Positions 49,250 through 56,306 of a stretch of 64,000 nt of DNA are shown here, one piece after another. The notes under the pieces were generated by a model, which had not been told where the DNA came from, did no database searches, and saw only the letters and a program-made list of their open reading frames with translations. The position numbers and the translations under genes are program-made. Numbering within the stretch: position 1 is the first letter of the stretch; every line of letters starts with the position of its first letter. Source of the stretch: Crystallibacter sulfonylureivorans_A (GTDB taxonomy: Bacteria > Actinomycetota > Actinomycetes > Actinomycetales > Micrococcaceae); contig NZ_JBLKRT010000002.1 in the NCBI RefSeq assembly GCF_047607445.1, forward strand, positions 137,005-201,004. Reading direction: 5' to 3'.

Positions 49250-50293
49250 ATGTCTATTGCCCGCCGTTTCTCCCGCCGCTCGATCCTGGGCGCGGCCGCC
49301 GTCGCCGCCACCGCCTCGCTGGCACTGACCGGCTGCGTTGCCGGTGAAGATTCTGAAGCCACCGCAGCCGAGGGCACCGGCGATGGTGTGCTCAACATCG
49401 ACTTCGCCACCTACAACCCGCTGAGCCTGATCATCAAGGAAAAGGGTTGGCTGGAGGCCACCTTGGCCGATGACGGCGTCGAGGTGAACTGGCTGCAGTC
49501 GGCCGGTTCCAATAAGGCCAACGAGGCGCTGCGCTCCGGCGCCGTCGACGTCGGATCCACCGCCGGTTCCGCGGCGCTGCTGGCCCGTGCCAACGGTTCG
49601 CCGATCAAGGCCATCAGCCTCTACTCGCAGCCGGAATGGGCCGCGCTGGTCACGCTGCCCGATTCCGGAATCGACTCGGTCGAGGACCTCAAGGGCAAGT
49701 CGGTGGCTGCTACCAAGGGCACCGACCCCTACTTCTTCCTGCTGCAGTCGCTGGAAGAGGCCGGCCTCTCCGCCGACGACGTCACCGTGGAGAACCTGCA
49801 GCACGCCGACGGTCTGACCGCGCTGAAGCAGGGCTCGGTTGACGCCTGGTCCGGACTGGACCCGATCATGGCCGGCGCCGAAAAGGACGGCGCCGAGCTG
49901 TTCTACCGGAACCTGGACTTCAACACCTACGGCTTCCTGAACGCCACCGAATCCTTTTTGGAGGAAGAGCCGGAGCTCGCGCAGGCCGTGGTCAACGCCT
50001 ACGAGAAGGCCCGCGCCTGGGCCGCCGAAAACCCGGAGGAAACCGCCCAGATCCTCGCTGACGTCGCCGGCCTGGACCTTGAGGTTGCCACCAAGGTGAT
50101 CACCGAGCGCAGCAACCTGGACGTGGAAGCGGCTCCGGGCGAGAAGCAGCGCGCCGTACTGGAGAAGGTCGGCCCGGCGTTCGTCGAGACCGGCGATGTG
50201 AAGAGCCAGGCCGACATCGACGAAGCGCTGGCCACCCTGCTGGATGACTCCCTGGTGAAGAAGGCCGATGCGTCGGCCATCAAGGAATCCTAA
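49250..50293 (+). CDS. ssuA: Sulfonate-type ABC transporter substrate-binding lipoprotein
   Basis: Lipoprotein of 347 residues. 'RRFSRRSILGAAAVAATA' has a Tat-like twin arginine, then the lipobox 'LALTGC'. The NMT1/SsuA fold shows 'NIDFATYNPLSLIIKEKGWL', 'VNWLQSAGSNKANEALRSGA', 'SVAATKGTDPYFFLLQSL' and 'GSVDAWSGLDPIMAGAE'. It captures the substrate outside the cell for SsuBC. Its TAA overlaps the permease ATG. Substrate could be an aliphatic sulfonate or a sulfate ester. Confidence 0.92.
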   Translation: MSIARRFSRRSILGAAAVAATASLALTGCVAGEDSEATAAEGTGDGVLNIDFATYNPLSLIIKEKGWLEATLADDGVEVNWLQSAGSNKANEALRSGAVDVGSTAGSAALLARANGSPIKAISLYSQPEWAALVTLPDSGIDSVEDLKGKSVAATKGTDPYFFLLQSLEEAGLSADDVTVENLQHADGLTALKQGSVDAWSGLDPIMAGAEKDGAELFYRNLDFNTYGFLNATESFLEEEPELAQAVVNAYEKARAWAAENPEETAQILADVAGLDLEVATKVITERSNLDVEAAPGEKQRAVLEKVGPAFVETGDVKSQADIDEALATLLDDSLVKKADASAIKES

Positions 50294-51213
50294 TGACTCA
50301 CCTCGGCAACCCCGGCGCCACCGGCAACAGCGTTTACGCCACCAGCCAGCAAGGCCTGGCAGCTTCCGGCGTCCTCAAGACCGCGGCAGACGGACCGGGC
50401 CAGGGCGGCCCCGCGCCGGAACAGCGCCCCGCCAACGGCCGGTCCGCGGCTGGCGTGCTGGGCAACGGCTGGGCCCGCCTGCTGCTGGGCCTGCTGCTGC
50501 CGGCGGCCGTGCTGGCGGCATGGCAGTGGAGCACCTCGGCCGGGTTGTTCAGCTCGGTGCAGTTGCCGGCCCCCGGGGCAGTCATCGAGGCCGCGGTGGA
50601 CCTGCTCCAGCGCGGCGAACTGGCCCAGCACATGGCCATCTCCACCCAGCGGGTGCTGCTCGGGTTCGCCTTCGGCGCCGCCCTGGGCCTGGTCTTCGGC
50701 GTACTGATCGGCCTGTCCAAGGTGGCCGATGTGCTGCTCTCCCCCACTATCGGCGCGCTGCGTGCCGTGCCGTCGCTGGCGTGGGTGCCGCTGCTGATCC
50801 TGTGGATGAAGATCGGCGAGGACTCCAAGGTCACGCTGATCCTGATCGGCGCGTTCTTCCCGGTGTTCACCACCGTCTCGCTGGCGCTGCGCCATGTGGA
50901 CAAGAATCTGGTGGAAGCCGGCCGCGCATTCGGGCTGAAGGGCGTGAAGCTGCTGACCACCGTGCAGCTGCCGGCAGTGGTGCCAGCCGTGTTCTCCGGC
51001 TTGCGTCTGGCGCTGGCACAGGCATGGCTGTTCCTGGTGGCGGCGGAACTGATCGCCTCCTCCATGGGTCTGGGCTTCCTGCTCACTGACTCGCAGAACA
51101 ACGGCCGCACCGACAGGCTGCTGCTGGCCATCGTCCTGTTGGCCATCATCGGCAAAATCACCGACGCGCTCCTGGGAGTTGCGGAGAAATGGGCAGTAAA
51201 GAGATGGGCATAG
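50293..51213 (+). CDS. ssuC: Sulfonate-type ABC transporter permease
   Basis: Membrane protein of 306 residues with six helices, after a 55-residue Gly/Ala/Pro-rich cytoplasmic tail that is longer than in E. coli SsuC. 'TQRVLLGFAFGAALGLVFGV', 'LRAVPSLAWVPLLILWMKIG' and the coupling loop 'EAGRAFGLKGVKLLTTVQLP' are family signatures. It starts in the ssuA stop (TAATG), and its own end overlaps the acs-like gene. Confidence 0.92.
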   Translation: MTHLGNPGATGNSVYATSQQGLAASGVLKTAADGPGQGGPAPEQRPANGRSAAGVLGNGWARLLLGLLLPAAVLAAWQWSTSAGLFSSVQLPAPGAVIEAAVDLLQRGELAQHMAISTQRVLLGFAFGAALGLVFGVLIGLSKVADVLLSPTIGALRAVPSLAWVPLLILWMKIGEDSKVTLILIGAFFPVFTTVSLALRHVDKNLVEAGRAFGLKGVKLLTTVQLPAVVPAVFSGLRLALAQAWLFLVAAELIASSMGLGFLLTDSQNNGRTDRLLLAIVLLAIIGKITDALLGVAEKWAVKRWA

Positions 51214-53384
51214 AAGTAGCCGAAACCGCCGCCGGCCGGAGCGCCGCCGGAGGCACCGCCGTCGTACTTGAAGAGGGCGTGGCCCCGTACCGCGACCAGG
51301 TCACCGCCTGGCCGGAGCCGCAGACCGAGGCCGAACGGATTGCGTTCTGGGAGCGTGCCGCCAGCCGGCTGCAGTGGGCCGAACCGTGGCATACCGCGCA
51401 CTCGGCCACCCCGGTGGACACCGAGGCCCGGCGCGGTCCTGAGCTGCGCTGGTTCGACGGCGGAAAGCTGAACGCTGCGGTCAACTGCGCCGACCGGCAC
51501 GTGGCCGCCGGCCTGGGCGACAAGGTGGCGCTGCACTTCGAGGGCGAACCCGGCGACCGCCGCACCGTCACCTACCGCGAGCTGCAGGAACTGGTCTCGC
51601 AGGCCGCCAACGCGCTGCTGGCCCTGGGCATCGGCAAGGGCGACCGGGTGGTCATCTACCTGCCGGTGCTGGTGGAGACGATCGTCATCACGCTGGCGTG
51701 CGCCCGGATTGGAGCGGTGCATTCGCTGGTGTTCGGCGGCTTCTCCGCGGAGGCACTGAAGTTCCGGGTCGAGGACACCCGCGCCAAGCTGCTGGTCACC
51801 ACCGACGGCCAGTACCGGCGCGGCACTGCCGTTCCGGTCAAGGCCAACGCGGACGAGGCCGTCTCCGGTGAGAACGCGATCGAGCACGTGCTGGTGATCA
51901 ACCGGACCGGCCACACGGACATCAACTGGGTGGAAGGCCGCGACGTGTGGTGGCACGACGTGGTGGACGCCCAGCCGCGGGTACATGAGGCGGAGGCGTT
52001 CGACGCCGAGACGCCGCTGTTCATCATGTACACCTCCGGCACCACCGGCCAGCCCAAGGGCCTGGTCCACACCACCGGCGGGTACCTGACGCAGGCCTCG
52101 TTCAGCCACTCGTACCTCTTCAGCAACCCGGATCCGGAGACGCGTGCCGACGATGTGCACTGGTGCACGGCGGACCTGGCCTGGGTCACCGCGCACACCT
52201 ACGAGATCTACGGGCCGCTGAGCAACGGCGTGACCCAGGTGATCTACGAGGGCGTGCCGAACGCCCCGCACCCCGGGCGGCACTTCGAGGTCATCCAGCG
52301 CTACGGCGTGACCAGCTACTACACCGCGCCCACACTGGTCCGGTCGCTGATGGGCTGGTTCCCGGACGGCATTCCCTCCGAGTACAACCTGAGCTCCATC
52401 CGGCTGGCCGGCACCGTGGGCGAGGCGGTGAACCCGGAGGCGTGGCGCTGGCTGCGCAGCCAGGTGGGCCGCGATTCGCTGGTCGCCGGGGACCCGGCGT
52501 CGGGCATTCCCATGGTGGACACCTGGTGGCAGTCCGAAACCGGCGCCACCGTGCTCTCGCCACGGCAGACGGACGAATCCTTCAAGCCCGGCTGCGCCAC
52601 CCGCGCGCTGCCGGGGCTGGCCACCGACATTGTGGACGACGGCGGTGCCCGGGTGGGTGCCGACCAGCAGGGCAACATTGTGGTCACCCAGACCGGGCCG
52701 TCGATGGCGCGGACCGTGTGGGGCAACCCGGAGCGCTACTACACGTCCTACTGGGAGAAGTACTCGGCGCAGGGCTGGTTCCTGGCCGGCGACGGCGCCC
52801 GGTTTGACGCCGACGGCGACATCTGGATCCTGGGCCGGACCGACGACGTCATCAACATCTCGGGACACCGGCTGTCCACCATCGAGATCGAGTCCGCGCT
52901 GGTCTCCCACCCGGCCGTGGTCGAAGCCGGCGTCTGCCCGACCTACGACGCCAAAACCGGCCACGCGGCGACCGCTTTTGTGGTGCCGCTGGACAAGTCG
53001 CTGATCGGGAGTTCGGTGAGGGTTGGCGGGGCTGGTGGGGCGACTGGTGAGGCTGGCGGGGCCGCTGGTGAGGCTGGCGGGGCCGGAGCGAGAGCTGCCG
53101 GGGCTCCTGGTACTGCAGGCGGGGCCGGAGCGAGCGGTTCCGGGGCTCCGACCCCCGAGCAGGCCGCCGCCATCAAGGCTTTGCGCGACCACGTGGCCAC
53201 ACAGATCGGCCCGATCGCCAAGCCGCGCGACGTGGTCTTTGTGCCGGACGTGCCCAAGACCCGATCCGGCAAGATCATGCGTCGGCTGCTGACCCAGTTG
53301 TTCGAGGGGACGACGCTGGGCGACACCACATCGCTGCAAAACGAGCCATGCATCGCGGAGATCCAGGCCATCTGCCAGCGGTAG
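51189..53384 (+). CDS. Acetyl-CoA synthetase-like AMP-forming ligase in the ssu operon
   Basis: Ligase of 731 residues that would make an acyl-CoA from a small carboxylate, ATP and CoA. The P-loop 'IMYTSGTTGQPKGLVHTTGG', 'AWVTAHTYEIYGPLSNG', 'VDTWWQSETGATVLSP' and the C-terminal lysine region 'KTRSGKIMRRLL' are those of Acs. The Trp in 'TWWQ' and 'WVT' keep the pocket acetate-sized. A Gly/Ala-rich insertion of about 45 residues (about 612-656) splits the C-terminal domain. It overlaps ssuC by 25 bases, so it is under the same SAM riboswitch. ATG 51189 or 51204 may be the start. Acetate or a sulfonated acid such as sulfoacetate are possible substrates. Confidence 0.88.
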   Translation: MGSKEMGIEVAETAAGRSAAGGTAVVLEEGVAPYRDQVTAWPEPQTEAERIAFWERAASRLQWAEPWHTAHSATPVDTEARRGPELRWFDGGKLNAAVNCADRHVAAGLGDKVALHFEGEPGDRRTVTYRELQELVSQAANALLALGIGKGDRVVIYLPVLVETIVITLACARIGAVHSLVFGGFSAEALKFRVEDTRAKLLVTTDGQYRRGTAVPVKANADEAVSGENAIEHVLVINRTGHTDINWVEGRDVWWHDVVDAQPRVHEAEAFDAETPLFIMYTSGTTGQPKGLVHTTGGYLTQASFSHSYLFSNPDPETRADDVHWCTADLAWVTAHTYEIYGPLSNGVTQVIYEGVPNAPHPGRHFEVIQRYGVTSYYTAPTLVRSLMGWFPDGIPSEYNLSSIRLAGTVGEAVNPEAWRWLRSQVGRDSLVAGDPASGIPMVDTWWQSETGATVLSPRQTDESFKPGCATRALPGLATDIVDDGGARVGADQQGNIVVTQTGPSMARTVWGNPERYYTSYWEKYSAQGWFLAGDGARFDADGDIWILGRTDDVINISGHRLSTIEIESALVSHPAVVEAGVCPTYDAKTGHAATAFVVPLDKSLIGSSVRVGGAGGATGEAGGAAGEAGGAGARAAGAPGTAGGAGASGSGAPTPEQAAAIKALRDHVATQIGPIAKPRDVVFVPDVPKTRSGKIMRRLLTQLFEGTTLGDTTSLQNEPCIAEIQAICQR

Positions 53385-53574
53385 CGCCGGCCCGCCCGGC
53401 TCGGCGAGCCGCGGCCCCGCGAGGCGCGGCCCGGCCCGCGGGCGGGACGTGGCTGGCTGCGGGCGCCGATGCGGCCCCGAGGCGGCGCGGCCCGGGGTGA
53501 GGCGGGCCCGGCCCGCGGCCGGTCCCGCGGCCAGCTGTCCCTCCCGACCGCCCGGCTCGGCTCCAGCCACCATC
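53385..53574. other. Very GC-rich intergenic stretch
   Basis: Dense 'GCGGCCC' and 'GGCCCGCGG' repeats with many possible hairpins lie between the converging acs-like and DUF559 genes. No gene or clear terminator can be singled out; it changes abruptly to A/T-rich sequence at about 53590. Confidence 0.5.
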
Positions 53575-53678
53575 CGTTCGCTCCCATGTCTTAGCGGAGG
53601 CTCAAAAAGTTTCCCCTAGTCAGAGCTTTGTAAACGTTTTAAGACGTGGGCAAATACTCCTATACATGGGAGCGAACG
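53575..53678. mobile_element. 104-bp element with 15-bp terminal inverted repeats (MITE-like)
   Basis: 'CGTTCGCTCCCATGT' at 53575-53589 and its perfect complement at 53664-53678 enclose 74 bases that are much more A/T-rich than the flanks ('CTCAAAAAGTTTCCCCTAG', 'TTTGTAAACGTTTTAAG'). No coding sequence inside and no clear target duplication. It could be a small non-autonomous transposon, an insertion-sequence remnant, or a large terminator for the converging genes. Confidence 0.5.
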
Positions 53679-53690
53679 ATTGAACCCTGC

Positions 53691-54518
53691 TCAGGCCGAC
53701 CGGCGCAACATGGTCTGAACCTCAGCGACAACGCGTTCCGGCGTGAAGACCAAATCCTCGTAGACATATCGAAGCGTGGGCAACCCGCTGAGCATGCCCG
53801 CATTGTTCCGCCTCCGGTCCTTGAGGAACGTTGCCCGATCCCAGTGGAAGTCGAACCCATCCAGCTCAATGATGAGGCGGCCTTCAACCACCAGGTCCAC
53901 CCGTCCGAGTCCCCGGATTCGCACCTGAGTCTCCACATGGAGACCGGCACCTCGGAAGAGTTCCCGGGCAATGACCTCCAGGGGCGAGTCTGCGTCATGT
54001 CCTACGCTGTGGACAACCTGCCGCCGCAAGCTATTTCGCGTTCCCGGCAGGTGTTCCACAAGCTGTGCTTTCGTCACTCGTCCGAGGCGTACGGCCGACT
54101 CGGCGATGACCAGGGCTTCCAAGCGTGGACGGCAACGGATGGCGTGCAGCACACAATCCAAAATCCCGACGTAACCCCACCTGCTTGTGGTCACCAGAGG
54201 GCCCCGGTGCTTGACGGCGTCAAGCTGCCGGCCGTGAGCCGTCCACAGATGCAGTTGGTTAGGGGCCTGCATGGTCCAAAGCCCGAGTTCTCGAGCCGCC
54301 GAGACACATGTAATGAGCCCTCCCGCTGTCATTGCGATGCGGAGATTCGGATCCGCATCGGCTGTGCCTACCAGCCCCCGCTGAAGGGACGTTACGGTAC
54401 CGGAGGAGATAGCCGCCTTGAGCGCGTCTGGTCCGATGCCTGCCCTCCGCAGATCCTTGACGGAGGCCGTACCTCCTTTATGCGCCACATAGTCGGCGAT
54501 CATTTCTGGAGTCTGCAT
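53691..54518 (-). CDS. DUF559/AbiEi-like protein with endonuclease-fold C-terminus
   Basis: Protein of 275 residues. The N-terminus ('MIADYVAHKGGTASVKDLRR' and 'GTVTSLQRGLVGT') is the winged-helix start of AbiEi-type antitoxin-like proteins. The C-terminus ('DSPLEVIARELFRGAGLHVE', 'GRVDLVVEGRLIIELDGFDF') is a DUF559/Vsr-like nuclease fold with a D-E pattern. No AbiEii-type toxin gene is adjacent. The gene is less GC-rich than its neighbours and uses more A/T-ending codons, and a 104-bp inverted-repeat element lies just past its stop, both hints of horizontal transfer. Confidence 0.8.
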   Translation of the reverse strand: MQTPEMIADYVAHKGGTASVKDLRRAGIGPDALKAAISSGTVTSLQRGLVGTADADPNLRIAMTAGGLITCVSAARELGLWTMQAPNQLHLWTAHGRQLDAVKHRGPLVTTSRWGYVGILDCVLHAIRCRPRLEALVIAESAVRLGRVTKAQLVEHLPGTRNSLRRQVVHSVGHDADSPLEVIARELFRGAGLHVETQVRIRGLGRVDLVVEGRLIIELDGFDFHWDRATFLKDRRRNNAGMLSGLPTLRYVYEDLVFTPERVVAEVQTMLRRSA

Positions 54519-54591
54519 GACACCGAGGATGCCTGCGCCCTGCGCCCGTCACCACTGTTGGCCCTGAATTGTGGATATCTGCACCCAGTAG

Positions 54592-54876
54592 TTAGTAGCG
54601 GCCGCCGAAGAGGTGGATCTGCGTTCGGACTTTGTCGCGGTGGTCCTCGATCAGGGCGTCTTTGGCGGCCCCGGCGTGCCAGGACGAACGGAGCCAACGC
54701 GCCGCTGCCGCTAGACGATCGAAGGTTGAGGCGGCTGCGGACCAATTCCCCTTTACGGCTCCGACATTGGCAGGCGGCTGCTCCGGCGACAGGGTCGGTC
54801 GAGTGCTCACGGGGACCGGGGGGACGCTGGCAGAGGCCGGACGAGCGCTAAGGGGAACCGGCTGGACGTTTACCAA
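54592..54876 (-). CDS. Hypothetical protein
   Basis: Predicted 94-residue protein. The first 35 residues are Pro/Ser/Val-rich and come from short DNA repeats ('GACGCTGGCAGAGGCCGGAC' occurs twice at 54825-54905). The rest ('STFDRLAAAARWLRSSWHAG' and 'DKVRTQIHLFGGRY') looks like a real helical protein. Not recognised. The true start may lie inside, after the repeat-derived part. Confidence 0.4.
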   Translation of the reverse strand: MVNVQPVPLSARPASASVPPVPVSTRPTLSPEQPPANVGAVKGNWSAAASTFDRLAAAARWLRSSWHAGAAKDALIEDHRDKVRTQIHLFGGRY

Positions 54877-55070
54877 GGCTTGCGGACGCTGGCAGAGGCC
54901 GGACGGACGCCAACCGGGGCCGGACTGACGGACGCTGGGGCTGAGGACTCGGAGCGATATGCGCGGTGATCGGAGTCAGCGCTCCGGTGATCGGCGTCAA
55001 CGCTGCGGTGCGGGGTACGAGTTGTAGTAGTCATGGGTTCAGATTCCGCTAGCCCTCAGGGAAGAGCCAC

Positions 55071-55090
55071 GATTCGGCGGAACCCGAATC
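55071..55090. promoter_or_regulatory. Operator candidate, box 1
   Basis: 'GATTCGG' N6 'CCGAATC', preceded by 'GCCAC'. An almost identical box lies at 55222-55241. Both are in the 402-base gap (54877-55278) upstream of the DUF5937 regulator gene; otherwise that gap shows only short repeats ('GGTGATCGG') and no gene. Confidence 0.6.
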
Positions 55091-55221
55091 GGGAATAATT
55101 CAGGACTGTCCCGGAATCCGTAGCGCTAACTCGAACTGCTAGACGGTAGGCCCATCGGGTCAGCGAAAGCCAGATCGCCCCCCTAGCGTGGACAGCGGTG
55201 AAAGGCGCCGCAACACGGCCA

Positions 55222-55241
55222 CGATTCGGTCTACCCCGAAT
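55222..55241. promoter_or_regulatory. Operator candidate, box 2
   Basis: 'GATTCGG' N6 'CCGAATC' with the same 'GCCAC' in front as box 1, 151 bases further on. It lies 38 bases before the start of the DUF5937 regulator, so autoregulation is likely. Confidence 0.65.
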
Positions 55242-55278
55242 CCTCGACCGGCGCACCCGGCGACCTTACGCTGTTCCC

Positions 55279-56268
55279 ATGCACATCACGCTCAGCAGCG
55301 AGGGCCTGACCAAGGTCCGGTTCGAGGCGGCGCCGCTGGGCGAAACAGTCGCCAGCCTGCGCGCCCTCCAGGTCGGCACGCCCATCCACCGCCCGTGGAT
55401 TGAGGCCACCAAACGGCGCATCGCCGAATCGCCCGATCCGCACGCCCGCGACCACCTGCGCCTACTCACCGCGCTCGTTCCACCGAAGGGCTTCCTGGCT
55501 GACTCCATCACGCCTACCCCCAAGTACCAAGGCACGTTCACCGAAGGCCTTGCCGCCGTCGCCGATGTGCCGCCGGAGGTGTGGCAGCGCGACGTCAATC
55601 ATCTGCTGAGCCAGAACCCTGCCGACTATGCCCGCGAGGAACTGCAGCGGCTCGCGGAAGACATCGACACCGGCATCCCCCGCATCACCGCCGCCCTTGA
55701 GTGGTACTGGAGCACCGCCATCGAACCCGTGTGGCCACGCCTGCGCTCCCTGTTGCTGGCCGATATTGACAGCCGTCTGGCGCAGCTGGCCCGCGACGGC
55801 ATCCTCGAGGTGTTCAAAAGCCTGCACCCCAGCGTGCGCCCCACACCCACCGGCCTGGAGATCATGCGCGGCTGCGAGGCCGACGATGTGCCCGAGCCCG
55901 GCGGCGGACTGCTGCTGGTGCCCAACGCGTTCGTCTGGCCCAACACGTTGGTGCTCAACGTCAGGCCGTTCGTGCCCACGCTGACCTATGCACCGCGCGG
56001 GGTCGGCCGGCTCTGGGAGGCCAGCCGCGAGGCCACGCACAGCCCGGTGGCGCGGCTGCTCGGCAAGACCCGGGCGCAAATCCTCGCGCAACTCGATGTA
56101 CCAATGACGACGACGCAGCTCGCCCGCTGCTTGGACCTCGCCGCCGGGACGGTCAACGAGCATCTGAAGGTGATGTCCGAGAGCGGCCTGGCTGCCACCA
56201 TGCGCTCCGGCCGCGAGGTGTTCTACCGACGGGCCGAAACCGGCGAAGCACTCCTGGCGCGGCTGTAA
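55279..56268 (+). CDS. ArsR-type regulator with DUF5937 domain
   Basis: Protein of 329 residues from ATG 55279. The N-terminal 250 residues match the DUF5937 pattern ('LTKVRFEAAPLGETVASLRA', 'HARDHLRLLTALVPP', 'LEWYWSTAIEPVWPRLRSLL'). The C-terminal winged helix is 'LDVPMTTTQLARCLDLAAGT' with recognition helix 'VNEHLKVMSESGLAATMRSG' and wing 'EVFYRR'. Such proteins repress export or metabolic genes in actinobacteria. Twin palindromes upstream suggest autoregulation. No metal-binding cysteine pair is visible. Confidence 0.87.
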   Translation: MHITLSSEGLTKVRFEAAPLGETVASLRALQVGTPIHRPWIEATKRRIAESPDPHARDHLRLLTALVPPKGFLADSITPTPKYQGTFTEGLAAVADVPPEVWQRDVNHLLSQNPADYAREELQRLAEDIDTGIPRITAALEWYWSTAIEPVWPRLRSLLLADIDSRLAQLARDGILEVFKSLHPSVRPTPTGLEIMRGCEADDVPEPGGGLLLVPNAFVWPNTLVLNVRPFVPTLTYAPRGVGRLWEASREATHSPVARLLGKTRAQILAQLDVPMTTTQLARCLDLAAGTVNEHLKVMSESGLAATMRSGREVFYRRAETGEALLARL

Positions 56269-56306
56269 CGACTCTCGCTGGCTCTGGACCGCGGGAAGGC
56301 GACCGA

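Noticed and set aside
50334..53573. Open frame of 1079 codons antisense to ssuC and the acs-like gene
   Set aside because: It is the shadow of high-GC coding sequence on the other strand; its translation is His/Gly/Arg-rich with no family signature, while the plus strand shows intact ssuC and ligase motifs.
54592..54876. Toxin partner for the DUF559/AbiEi-like gene
   Set aside because: The product is too short, has no nucleotidyltransferase motif and begins in repeat-derived sequence; there is no support for a toxin role.
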